DNA from: an uncultured Sphaerochaeta sp.
GTDB taxonomy: Bacteria > Spirochaetota > Spirochaetia > Sphaerochaetales > Sphaerochaetaceae
Assembly: GCF_963677075.1 (NCBI RefSeq)
Contig: NZ_OY781873.1
Location: 2,939,715 to 3,003,714, forward strand
Direction: 5' to 3'
Length of the DNA: 64,000 nucleotides
Shown one piece after another: positions 18,101 through 26,837 of the stretch (its first letter is position 1; each line of letters begins with the position of its first letter). Under the pieces are notes generated by a model that saw only the letters and a list, made by a program, of their open reading frames with translations, was not told where the DNA came from and ran no database searches. The position numbers and the translations under genes are program-made.

Positions 18101-18646
18101 ATGTTGCAGACAAAAAGACTCGCTCTTCGTCCTTGGACGGAGACGGATGCCGAAAGTTTATATACATATGCCAAGGATCCTGATATTGGCCCGATTGCAG
18201 GATGGCCTGCCCATACATGTGTAGGAGAGAGCCTGGCTGCCATTCGAAATGTGCTCACCGGCGCAGAATGCTATGCAATCTGTGAGAAAGGCAGTGATAG
18301 AGCAATTGGTGCCATAGAACTCAAACTGAATGGGTATACCGATATGACTGAGCGTGACGATGAGTGTGAGCTGGGATATTGGATTGGTAAACCCTTTTGG
18401 GGAAGAGGATATATACCGGAGGCTGCAGCAGAACTCATTCGCCATGGGTTTGAAGACCTGGGAATGACCACAATATGGATTGGGTATTATGAGGGAAACA
18501 CTCAATCCAAGAGGGTTCAGGAGAAGCTTGGTTTTACCTACCATCATACCTGTGAAGAGGTACCGGTGCCCCTCATGAATGAGACAAGGATTGGTCACAC
18601 AAACTACATGACCAAAGAACAGTGGTCCAGGAAGCAAAATATCTGA
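18101..18646 (+). CDS. GNAT N-acetyltransferase (RimJ/RimL-like)
   Basis: A 181-residue GNAT protein beginning MLQTKRLALRPWTE, typical of the RimJ/RimL group. The acetyl-CoA-binding region is ELGYWIGKPFWGRGYIPEA, and the C-terminal strand is GFTYHHTCEEVPVP. The start at 18101 is favoured because GAGGAAAGAG lies upstream and the family starts there. The acceptor is unknown (a ribosomal protein or small amine is possible). Confidence 0.88.
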   Translation: MLQTKRLALRPWTETDAESLYTYAKDPDIGPIAGWPAHTCVGESLAAIRNVLTGAECYAICEKGSDRAIGAIELKLNGYTDMTERDDECELGYWIGKPFWGRGYIPEAAAELIRHGFEDLGMTTIWIGYYEGNTQSKRVQEKLGFTYHHTCEEVPVPLMNETRIGHTNYMTKEQWSRKQNI

Positions 18647-18686
18647 GATAACCATCGAAGATAAAGACCAAGCAGGGAGAAGGCTT

Positions 18687-19541
18687 ATGCAGTACTACCA
18701 TGTTGATGTATTTTCAAAAGGACCGCTGACAGGAAATGGACTGACCGTTCTGATTTGCGACCGATTTCCTGATAGTGAAACCATGCTTCTGATTACCCGG
18801 GAAATGAAGCAGTATGAGACGATTTTTCTTAAAAAGCTCCGGGATAACGAATATAGGGCAAGAATTTTCACGAAGGATGAGGAACTGGATTTCGCAGGGC
18901 ATCCAATCCTCGGTGCTGCTGCGGTGATACATATGCTACACAATGAAAAAGAAACGGAAGCAATCCAATTCCATCTGAATGGTAAGGATGTGAAGGTCAC
19001 CAGCGTTGCCATCAACCAACGAAGGGAGTATGTCTGCAGCATGAACCAAGGGGTAGCAGAGACCGTCGGACAAATTCCTGCAGAAGACTATCCTAGGTTG
19101 ATTGAACCGCTAGGACTTACTATGGACGATCTTGCCTCAGCGTATCCTCTTCAGGTCATGACAACCGGTTTATCATACCTGCTCATACCCATTCAAAGCG
19201 GTATTGAAAGAACTGGTACGTTTAGCAAGGACTATGAACCACTGCTGGACTCCTACGGTGCAAAGTTTGCCTATGTGTTTGATATTGATGCAAAAGAAGG
19301 CAGAACATTCGATTTTGATGGTTTGGAGGACGTTGCCACCGGCAGCGCAGCTGGACCAGTTGGAGCATACCTCTGTGCACATGGCGTATGCAAGACAGGT
19401 GAAGGAATCATCATTCATCAAGGACGTTTTCTTGACAGACCAAGTGAACTTCATGTTCTACAAGAGAAAGATACAGGCTGTATCATTGTCAGTGGAAATG
19501 TATCCATCATTGCGGAAGGAACGTTTTATATTGAGGGTTAG
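18687..19541 (+). CDS. PhzF family epimerase/isomerase-like protein
   Basis: 284 residues with the PhzF fold, a duplicated diaminopimelate-epimerase-like arrangement. The catalytic Glu region appears as YETIFL near residue 46, and the substrate-binding motifs are DFAGHPILGAA and, in the second half, DVATGSAAGPVGAYL. The family isomerises small carbon compounds; the specific substrate here is unknown. It follows the acetyltransferase by 40 bp, so the two are probably cotranscribed. Confidence 0.9.
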   Translation: MQYYHVDVFSKGPLTGNGLTVLICDRFPDSETMLLITREMKQYETIFLKKLRDNEYRARIFTKDEELDFAGHPILGAAAVIHMLHNEKETEAIQFHLNGKDVKVTSVAINQRREYVCSMNQGVAETVGQIPAEDYPRLIEPLGLTMDDLASAYPLQVMTTGLSYLLIPIQSGIERTGTFSKDYEPLLDSYGAKFAYVFDIDAKEGRTFDFDGLEDVATGSAAGPVGAYLCAHGVCKTGEGIIIHQGRFLDRPSELHVLQEKDTGCIIVSGNVSIIAEGTFYIEG

Positions 19542-20229
19542 GTAGGCCAGCAAGGTGAAGTTGCAATCATCTTACAAGAGGAAGTTTCCATTCTTTCAAG
19601 TCGAAGAGGTGATCATGGTTCTTTCATGAACAGAAACCCTGTTTTCCTGAACTGATGTCCTACTCTAATGAAGAATCCTCCTAATGATTCCTGTTTGCCA
19701 AGAATGAGGGAGAATATTCAAAAGCCTGAGCAATGGATTGCGGTTGATATTTTGACACTCCATTTGAGTTCGCCTGTTCCATAAGGCAAAAAAATAGCAC
19801 ACCTATGGAACATACAGCTGTCCCACAAATATGCTTGTCAGCAATTTGCTGCCGTTCGTAAACGGCCCGGCCCCACGCCCGCTTCCGGGCATCGCCTGCT
19901 CAGTTTGTACTGTTGATCTCACATCCTGAAAAACAGGAATGTAATGCAGTGCAAAAAGACTTTTTCAAAAAATATACGACAAAGCACAGGTTGTCAATCA
20001 TCCAGCTACCCAACCTCCCCCTCGTATCTGAAGTCACCCATACAAGCAGCTTCTGGAAGACTGAAGGCTAGCCATTTTCATAGACAAAGAGATACAGGAA
20101 ATGGAGTGGCTCCTACAGAATGTCAGCACGGCTGCAAAAACGAGTAAAACTTGTGGGCAATCCTGGCTTTACTCGCTTTTTGATCCGAATTCCAAGCATC
20201 TTGTAAGGGCCACTCCATACGAGTTGCCT
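19542..20229. other. Gene-free stretch rich in stem-loops
   Basis: No convincing gene between phzF and the convergent SDR. Visible structure: TGTTCCATA (19775-19783) with TATGGAACA (19804-19812); GCCGTT-CGTA-AACGGC (19851-19866); GCCCG-CTTC-CGGGC (19877-19890); and an outer pair ATGGAGTGGC (20101-20110) with GCCACTCCAT (20209-20218) enclosing a terminator-like hairpin. It could be a structured RNA, a decayed mobile repeat, or simply intergenic DNA. Confidence 0.4.
20136..20181. terminator. Likely bidirectional terminator between phzF and the SDR operon
   Basis: AAAAACGAGTAAA pairs with TTTACTCGCTTTTT around a 19-nt loop. The A-run and T-run on the two sides would give a U-tract in both directions, fitting a terminator between convergent operons. 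Confidence 0.65.
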
Positions 20230-20988
20230 TTACCTCATGTATAATCCACCATTCACATCAATTGTAGCCCCAGTTATATAACTGGAGAGATCGCTGGCCA
20301 AGAAGAGCACCGTATTGGCGATATCCTCAGGCGTTCCAAACCGTCCAAGCGGTATGGTAAGTTTTGGATCATCTTTCGGATCAGTGAGCCAACTGAGCCC
20401 TTTCGCCATTTCAGTAAGCGTTCGACCAGGGCACACTGCATTACTGGTAATATTATACTGACCACCGTTAAGCGCAAAGCTCTTCGCAAGATTGATCACA
20501 CCCGCCTTTGCAGCTGAATAGCTAGCAGAAGAACCTCTCCCTCCCCGTTCCCCGGCCATGGAGGAAATATGTACCAACCTCCCGTATTGCTGTTCCTTCA
20601 TGACAGCAAATACAGCTTGGGAACAGAGGAAAACACTTTTCAAATCGATATCCTGCATCCGGTCCCATTGCGCTTCAGTGATGCTCTCGATGGGAGCTGA
20701 TTCGGTAATTCCGGCATTGTTCACCCAAATATCTATACGCCCGAATAGGTTCTTGATGCTGTCAATCTTATCACGTATCTGAGCAAAATCTGCAACGTTG
20801 AATACCATGGACTTCGCTTGATGACCAGCTTGTATAAATTCATTTTCAAGTGATTTGATACTGTTCTCATCAATATCGGTCAACACGACCTTCGCACCAT
20901 GTTGTACAAGCTGCCGGGCAATCGCAGCCCCGATTCCACGCCCTGATCCCGTAACAACCGCCACTTTTCCGACTAGTAATTCGTTCAT
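20230..20988 (-). CDS. SDR family oxidoreductase (FabG-like)
   Basis: 252-residue short-chain dehydrogenase. The NAD(P) motif is TGSGRGIG near residue 14, NNAG is near 90, and the catalytic Ser and YSAAK are in the SSMAGERGG to SYSAAK stretch at ~140-160. It oxidises or reduces a hydroxyl/keto group; as the last gene of the dehydrogenase/kinase operon it probably acts on the carbon skeleton that the operon processes. Acetoin or polyol dehydrogenase activity is possible but unproved. Confidence 0.88.
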   Translation of the reverse strand: MNELLVGKVAVVTGSGRGIGAAIARQLVQHGAKVVLTDIDENSIKSLENEFIQAGHQAKSMVFNVADFAQIRDKIDSIKNLFGRIDIWVNNAGITESAPIESITEAQWDRMQDIDLKSVFLCSQAVFAVMKEQQYGRLVHISSMAGERGGRGSSASYSAAKAGVINLAKSFALNGGQYNITSNAVCPGRTLTEMAKGLSWLTDPKDDPKLTIPLGRFGTPEDIANTVLFLASDLSSYITGATIDVNGGLYMR

Positions 20989-21009
20989 CTCAAACTATCC
21001 TTTCCTATG

Positions 21010-22488
21010 TTATCTCGCGAGCACACAACGCAGTGCTCGAGTCCATCCCTCAATGCATTGCTCTTGTTTCTCTTTGAGCATGGTGGGATGGTACATTCTA
21101 TACGTTATGGAAGATTCCCGTATCTGATCGTCATATAACCCCAATGCCTGTCCAGCAATCATCGCAGCCCCGAAACAGGTCATTTCTTCATTGTTCGGAA
21201 TATGGATTGGACAGTTTAGGATATCGCTTTGAAATTGCATAAGATAATCATTTTTTGTCGGACCACCGGCAACCTTCATGAAGGGAATATCAGCCTGAGC
21301 ATCCAATGCCATGGCAAATACCACATCAGATACTTGGTACGCTATGCTCTCCAACGCCGACCGAACCAATTCAGGCCGGCCTGTCATGCGGGACATGCCG
21401 TAAAACACGGCATTTGATTCGTTGCTCCAATGTGGAGCTCCGATTCCTGAAAATGCGGGAACTAGATACGTCCGGTCCTCAGCATTGGCTTGTTTTGCCA
21501 ATGAATCAGTCTCAATCGGCGATGCTGCCAAACCAAGCTCCTTGCATATCCAGGTAATGACAGCTCCTGAATAGTTGATCACACCATCGAATATGTAGCG
21601 AATGTTTCCCTTTGTCTTCCACGCAATTGAAGTGAGCACCCCATGTTCGGAGAGCAGGGGCTGATCACCTAGATTCATCATCACGCAACTGCCAGTTCCA
21701 TACCCGGTCATGCACATACCTTTTTCAAAACACCCTTGCCCAAACAAACTGGCATGGGAATCACCGACTGCACATCGAATAGGAATGGGATGTTCGAAAA
21801 ACCCATTAACATCCGTAAAGCCAAACAGAGCATCTGAATCACAGATTTTCGGGAGCATCGACTTTGGAATCCCCAATAACGAACACATGCCGTCATCCCA
21901 ATCATTGCTTGCGAGATTCATCAGCATCATCCGCGAAGCATTGGAATAATCAGTTTTGTGGGAAGTTCCATTGGTCAAGTTATAGATAACCCAGCTGTCC
22001 ATCGTACCACAACAGAGCTGCCCTCGGTCTGCACGTTCTCTAGCTGAAGGAACATTCTCAAGTACCCATGCGATCTTCGGACCTGAGAAGAAGGGAGAAA
22101 GACGTAAGCCGGTTGTTTTTTTTACATAATCAGCTGAATCAGACAACCTGTCACAAAGTTGCGTAGCTCGGTTGCACTGCCATACGATCGAATGATATAC
22201 AGGTAGCCCTGTGATTCGGTCCCAGATAATCACCGACTCACGCTGGTTTGCTACGCCAATACCAATTACTTGGTTCTTATCGATTCCGCTAGTGTTGACC
22301 ACCTGCTTGATAACAGCATAAACATTCTTGGCAATCTCCATACCATCATGTTCAACATACCCGCGATTGTCGACAATTTGTCGATGTCCAATGACTTCAT
22401 TGGCTACCAAATACCCGAAATCATCGAACAACATTGCCTTAGTACCCTGTGTACTTTGGTCTATTGAAATGACATACTTTGGTCCCAT
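21010..22488 (-). CDS. FGGY-family carbohydrate kinase, glycerol-kinase-like
   Basis: 492 residues with the FGGY fold and clear similarity to glycerol kinase: DQSTQGTKAMLFD at the N-terminus, NQRESVIIWD, SIVWQCNRA, GTMDSWVIYNLT, CAVGDSHASLFGQG and GIGAPHWS. The catalytic Asp is in GDSHASLFG. Compared from memory with E. coli GlpK, Arg-Glu (NQRE), Trp (VWQC) and the Asp are kept, but the glycerol-pocket Tyr (DPYFSG) is Phe here (SPFFSG) and the Phe of GAVFMAG aligns with Asn (GVINYSG). Substrate may be glycerol or another polyol. Lies between the histidine phosphatase and the SDR in one operon. Confidence 0.85.
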   Translation of the reverse strand: MGPKYVISIDQSTQGTKAMLFDDFGYLVANEVIGHRQIVDNRGYVEHDGMEIAKNVYAVIKQVVNTSGIDKNQVIGIGVANQRESVIIWDRITGLPVYHSIVWQCNRATQLCDRLSDSADYVKKTTGLRLSPFFSGPKIAWVLENVPSARERADRGQLCCGTMDSWVIYNLTNGTSHKTDYSNASRMMLMNLASNDWDDGMCSLLGIPKSMLPKICDSDALFGFTDVNGFFEHPIPIRCAVGDSHASLFGQGCFEKGMCMTGYGTGSCVMMNLGDQPLLSEHGVLTSIAWKTKGNIRYIFDGVINYSGAVITWICKELGLAASPIETDSLAKQANAEDRTYLVPAFSGIGAPHWSNESNAVFYGMSRMTGRPELVRSALESIAYQVSDVVFAMALDAQADIPFMKVAGGPTKNDYLMQFQSDILNCPIHIPNNEEMTCFGAAMIAGQALGLYDDQIRESSITYRMYHPTMLKEKQEQCIEGWTRALRCVLAR

Positions 22489-22510
22489 TCCATCATTCCT
22501 TATGTGTCAA

Positions 22511-23227
22511 TTAAAGATTGAACGGATGCTTGCCTTCGACGAATGACGTATCATATTTCGCACGGTCTTTTTGAACAAACCCAGCGATTCTCACATAGGG
22601 GTTTTTCAAGTGTTCATGCAAATGGAAATCAGCTCCCCACTTAACCACTTCAAATTCCTTATCCGAAGAAAAATCGATCGTGGTGATAGATGTGTTTTCC
22701 AACCTGACCATATTCCATACTTCACGAATTGGGATGTCCAATAATTTGGACATTATCAATTGAATAGTCAGCATGTGAGTTACAATAGCAATGCTCTTGC
22801 CTTCCTCTTTCTCAAGTATCTCCTTAAATGCCTCTATCGAACGATCCTGCACCTGTTGAAAGCTTTCCCCATCGGGCATCCGCAACTCATCGGGACGATG
22901 TTCCCATACATCAATCATTCCGGGCCATCGGGTTTCAATCTGATTGCGGTCCAACCCTTCCCACTGTCCGCAATGGATCTCACACAACCTTGGTTCATAC
23001 ACCAATGGGATTGCCCTACCTGCCAACACTTGCTCCGCTGTTTGCGTGGTACGCTTATACGGGCTGACATATACCTTATCCAAATAGATGTTGCTCATTG
23101 GTTCCCAAAGGCAAGAGGCCTGTTCGAGCCCGCGTCCATTCAACGGATTGTCGGTTGAGCCTTGAAAACGGTGTTGTACATTGAAATCGGTCTCGCCGTG
23201 CCTGACGAAGTATATTCTCGTTTTCAT
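22511..23227 (-). CDS. Histidine phosphatase family protein (phosphoglycerate-mutase-like)
   Basis: 238 residues. The catalytic phospho-His motif is FVRHGETDFN at 8-17; the second catalytic His is in IAIVTHMLTIQ. It probably dephosphorylates a small sugar or polyol phosphate rather than acting in glycolysis, because it sits between the dihydrolipoyl dehydrogenase and the FGGY kinase. The C-terminal extension (GADFHLHEHLKNPYVR) is longer than in minimal members. Confidence 0.88.
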   Translation of the reverse strand: MKTRIYFVRHGETDFNVQHRFQGSTDNPLNGRGLEQASCLWEPMSNIYLDKVYVSPYKRTTQTAEQVLAGRAIPLVYEPRLCEIHCGQWEGLDRNQIETRWPGMIDVWEHRPDELRMPDGESFQQVQDRSIEAFKEILEKEEGKSIAIVTHMLTIQLIMSKLLDIPIREVWNMVRLENTSITTIDFSSDKEFEVVKWGADFHLHEHLKNPYVRIAGFVQKDRAKYDTSFVEGKHPFNL

Positions 23228-23238
23228 CCAGATATCCT

Positions 23239-24603
23239 CTATATTTTATGCAATGCACTTTTACATGCATCTAAAGCTGCTTCTTTGACCATTTCTGACA
23301 ATGAAGGATGGGCGACCACCAAATGCTTCCAATCATCAAGTGAGAATCGCTTGGCAACTGCAGCCGTGGCAAATGCGATTAATTCCGGTGCATGTTCACC
23401 AACAATCTGCACACCGACGGTTGTCTTCTGTTCTGTATACATGATGACATACACCGCGCCTGTGGCTTCTTCAGCCAATGCCATGCCATTTGCTTCATAG
23501 GGAAAGGATCCGACTACAGTATCAGATCCTGTCTTGCTAGATGTTTCTCCAACTGCTGCGAAGGATGGAATAGTGTAGACGCATCTTGGCATGATAGAAT
23601 CATCGTAGGCTTTTCTCGCTTCTTTCATGAGGATATTGTCTACAACCAGCTCAGCTTCTGCATATGCTGCGTGGGCTAATTGATAACCTCCTATCACATC
23701 GCCTATTGCGTAGATTCCTTCAACATTCGTTTGCAGGTATTCATCAACCACGATATGTCGAGTGTCCGCAAAAGTTATTCCAGAATCGACGGCGATACAA
23801 TCGATATTGGGTTTTCTACCCACAGCCATCAGCACAACGTCCGACTCGATTACCAGGTCGGTCCCTTGCTTAGTGATGGTTGTCTTGCACATCCCGTTGT
23901 TCTTTTCGATCTTACCTACCCGAGCTGAGAGGTGTATCGCAAGACCGCTCTTGTCCAAGTATTTTTTCATTAATGCTACAGCTTGCGGTTGCTCTTGAGG
24001 CAACAGGGAATCCATCATCTCAATCACGGTCACTTCGCTTCCAAATGCGTTGAAGGCACTTGCCAGCTCAAGGCCGATCACACCACCCCCAATAATCGCA
24101 AGACGTTTGGGTATCCTAGTGACATCAAGCAATTCGGTTGAGTCAATTGCATGTTCAGCACCAGGAATATGCAACGTTGCAGGACGGGAACCGGTAGCGA
24201 TAACGATAGTGGCAGCAGTATATTGTGTGCGGTTGCACTCCACAACCTTGTTGGCTTTCAGGATCGCTTCACCGGTGACCACCGTCACTTTATGATGGCG
24301 CAATAATCCTGATACCCCCTTAGTGAGTTTTCCAACCACTTGAGCTTTTTGACGCTGGATTTCCTTGAAGTTGAACATACCGGCATCTTTGTAAATACCA
24401 ATTGAAGTCAGCTGTCTGATTTTTTCCAATTGCCCAGCCTTATCCAGTAAATATTTGGTTGGAATACACCCTACATTCAAGCAGGTGCCGCCTAATGTTC
24501 CCTTTTCAAATATCGCTACGCGTAGGGAGGCTTTTGCTGCTTTAATAGCACACGCATATCCAGCAGGTCCTCCCCCGATTACGAGCACATCATATGTTTC
24601 CAT
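23239..24603 (-). CDS. lpdA: Dihydrolipoyl dehydrogenase (E3)
   Basis: Flavoprotein that reoxidises the lipoyl group of the E2 subunit and passes electrons to NAD+. About 454 residues: FAD motif VLVIGGGPAGYACAI at the N-terminus, redox-active disulfide GGTCLNVGCIPTK, NAD motif IIGGGVIGLELA, and C-terminal catalytic VVAHPSLSEMV with His. The start at ATG 24603 is supported by AGGAAGGAT just upstream. Directly follows the E2 gene (13-bp gap). Confidence 0.93.
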   Translation of the reverse strand: METYDVLVIGGGPAGYACAIKAAKASLRVAIFEKGTLGGTCLNVGCIPTKYLLDKAGQLEKIRQLTSIGIYKDAGMFNFKEIQRQKAQVVGKLTKGVSGLLRHHKVTVVTGEAILKANKVVECNRTQYTAATIVIATGSRPATLHIPGAEHAIDSTELLDVTRIPKRLAIIGGGVIGLELASAFNAFGSEVTVIEMMDSLLPQEQPQAVALMKKYLDKSGLAIHLSARVGKIEKNNGMCKTTITKQGTDLVIESDVVLMAVGRKPNIDCIAVDSGITFADTRHIVVDEYLQTNVEGIYAIGDVIGGYQLAHAAYAEAELVVDNILMKEARKAYDDSIMPRCVYTIPSFAAVGETSSKTGSDTVVGSFPYEANGMALAEEATGAVYVIMYTEQKTTVGVQIVGEHAPELIAFATAAVAKRFSLDDWKHLVVAHPSLSEMVKEAALDACKSALHKI

Positions 24604-24616
24604 CGTATCCTTCCTA

Positions 24617-25822
24617 TTAGACAAACATCAGCAATGGATGCTCGATTACTGTTCTCAACGCGTCGAGTAACTTGGCAGCGTATGCACCATCAATGATCCT
24701 ATGGTCAAACGAACCCGTGATTGTCATCAGCTCCACAGGTTTCCATTGGTCATCTTCCCATACGGGTTTGGTAACGACGCCTCCTACCGCCAAGATTGCA
24801 CTTTCTGGCGGGTTCACTATTGCAGTGAACTGATCGGTACCGAACATTCCAAGGTTTGAAACAGAAATACTCCCACAGCCCATCTCATCGGTGGTCAAGG
24901 TTCCCTTGCGTGCTTTTTCGATCAATGCGCGACTGGCCTTGGCAATTTCAGTGAGCGACAGTGTATCGGCATGTTTGATTACAGGAACCACCAATCCTTC
25001 ATCTATAGCGACAGCCAATCCAATGTTCGTATGCGAATATATGCGTATTTCCTCTTTTTCGTATCGGGCGTTGATCAACGCATACTCTTTGCCAACTATT
25101 GAAAGTGCTTTTACAATAATATCGTTATAAGAAATTCTCACATTCTTCAGCACTTCCATTTGTTTTCTCAGATCAATCGCCTGCCGCATATCAACTGAGA
25201 CGGTAACCTGGAACGTGGGAACTGTGGAAACACTTTCGACCATCCTCCGTGCAATGGCTTTCCTCATTCTGCTCATTGGCATAATTGAATAATCATTGGC
25301 ATGAACTTCACGGCTATCGGTGTAGGAAGTTACGTCATGGCGTGTGATATATACACCATTCGAGGGGGTTACCAGAGACAAATCCACACCAAGTTCTTTT
25401 GCCATACGCTTGCTATTAGGCATAGCGGGATACTTACCCTTGGCTACTTGCACCGATGGGACTTGTGGAAGTTTTTTCATGATGGGAAGGAAATCGCCAT
25501 CCGGCTCAGTCGAATCCACCACGCCCTGTTGTTCAGGTGACACTGCGTCGGTAGTACTGGATTTTGTATATGAATCCCGGTCCTTTGCATCGCCGATCAC
25601 ACACACGATATCCCCGCCTTCAACTGTATCACCTTCTCCGGCGAGAATATCTATGACCATACCCGAGGCAAAACTTTCAACTGGAAGAACGGCCTTATCG
25701 GTTTCAGCCTCCAGCAGGATATCTCCGCGTTTGACGTTGTCTCCCACTTCGACTTTCCATTGACAAATCACCGCTGTATCCGTTGTCTGCCCTGCATTGG
25801 GCATACGTATCTCTTTTATCAT
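24617..25822 (-). CDS. 2-oxoacid dehydrogenase E2 (dihydrolipoamide acyltransferase)
   Basis: 401 residues forming the core of the complex. An N-terminal lipoyl domain carries the lipoylated Lys in ETDKAVLPVES (~residue 43). A peripheral subunit-binding domain lies at ~130-170 (NSKRMAKELGVDLS), then the catalytic acyltransferase domain with SFDHRIIDG near the C-terminus. A single lipoyl domain is typical of acetoin or Gram-positive-like pyruvate complexes. Its stop lies one base from the next gene's region, consistent with translational coupling to E1-beta. Confidence 0.92.
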   Translation of the reverse strand: MIKEIRMPNAGQTTDTAVICQWKVEVGDNVKRGDILLEAETDKAVLPVESFASGMVIDILAGEGDTVEGGDIVCVIGDAKDRDSYTKSSTTDAVSPEQQGVVDSTEPDGDFLPIMKKLPQVPSVQVAKGKYPAMPNSKRMAKELGVDLSLVTPSNGVYITRHDVTSYTDSREVHANDYSIMPMSRMRKAIARRMVESVSTVPTFQVTVSVDMRQAIDLRKQMEVLKNVRISYNDIIVKALSIVGKEYALINARYEKEEIRIYSHTNIGLAVAIDEGLVVPVIKHADTLSLTEIAKASRALIEKARKGTLTTDEMGCGSISVSNLGMFGTDQFTAIVNPPESAILAVGGVVTKPVWEDDQWKPVELMTITGSFDHRIIDGAYAAKLLDALRTVIEHPLLMFV

Positions 25823-25823
25823 C

Positions 25824-26837
25824 TCACACCTTCATCAATTTTCTTGCTTCCTCGACAATCCGCTCTTTAGAAGGAATTACATAGTTTTCCAGGATGGGCG
25901 AAAAAGGAATCGGAACGTCATAGGCAGCCACCCGAACAATAGGGGCATCCAGCAGAAAAATGTGGTGTTCAGCAATCCAAGATCCTAATTGGGCACCCCA
26001 ACCGCAGTTGTAATTGTCTTCATGTACAATCATCAACCGTCCTGTCTTTTCCAATGAAGCAACCACCGTATCATAATCGAACGGGACCAATGTCCTTGGG
26101 TCGATCACTTCACAGCTAATACCTTCCTGCTCCAGAATCTGAGCTGCTTCGAGAGCTTTGTAGCTCATCAATAAGTTGGCAACGATAGTGATATCCTTAC
26201 CTTCCCGACGTATTGCGGCTTTTCCGAATTCGATGACATAATCGTCTTCAGGTACTTCTGTGACCGTGGAAATCGCGTCCTTTTCTTTACGCTTGCTACC
26301 ATAAAGCAACTTATGTTCGAATACGAGCACCGGGTTGTCATCTCTGATTGCCTGTTTCATCAATCCCTTTGCATCATACGCGGTGGAAGGACAGATCACC
26401 TTCAAGCCAGGAACATGGGTAAAGAAGCTTTCAAGGCTCTGTGCATGTTGTGCACCCCGATTGCTTGCGCCACACGGAGCCCGCATCACCATTGGGACGT
26501 GAACCTTTCCACCGGACATATAGCACATTTTTGCAGCTTGGTTGACCAACTGATCCATCATACAGAAAAGGAAGTCTCCATATTGCAAATCAGCTACTGG
26601 GCGCATTCCCAGCATTGCCGATCCAACACAAACACCAGCCAGCATGATTTCTGAAATCGGTGTGTTCAATACACGTTCGTAACCGAATTCATCACCAAGT
26701 CCTTTCGTAACGGTAAACGCACCGCCCATACCGCCTGGGATATCCTCATCTTCACCGAGGCAGAACACAAGCGGATCCCGTCGCATTTCCTCAGCAATTG
26801 CACTTTTCAACGCGTCAGCAATAGATAGCAAAGCCAT
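25824..26837 (-). CDS. 2-oxoacid dehydrogenase E1 component, beta subunit
   Basis: 337 residues, with the transketolase pyrimidine-binding fold (CLGEDEDIPGGMGGAFTVTKG) and the C-terminal transketolase domain (VIDPRTLVPFDYDTVVASLEKTGR). It partners with the adjacent E1-alpha to decarboxylate pyruvate or cleave acetoin. Its first base overlaps the last base of E1-alpha (26837). Acetoin versus pyruvate specificity cannot be decided from the sequence alone. Confidence 0.92.
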   Translation of the reverse strand: MALLSIADALKSAIAEEMRRDPLVFCLGEDEDIPGGMGGAFTVTKGLGDEFGYERVLNTPISEIMLAGVCVGSAMLGMRPVADLQYGDFLFCMMDQLVNQAAKMCYMSGGKVHVPMVMRAPCGASNRGAQHAQSLESFFTHVPGLKVICPSTAYDAKGLMKQAIRDDNPVLVFEHKLLYGSKRKEKDAISTVTEVPEDDYVIEFGKAAIRREGKDITIVANLLMSYKALEAAQILEQEGISCEVIDPRTLVPFDYDTVVASLEKTGRLMIVHEDNYNCGWGAQLGSWIAEHHIFLLDAPIVRVAAYDVPIPFSPILENYVIPSKERIVEEARKLMKV

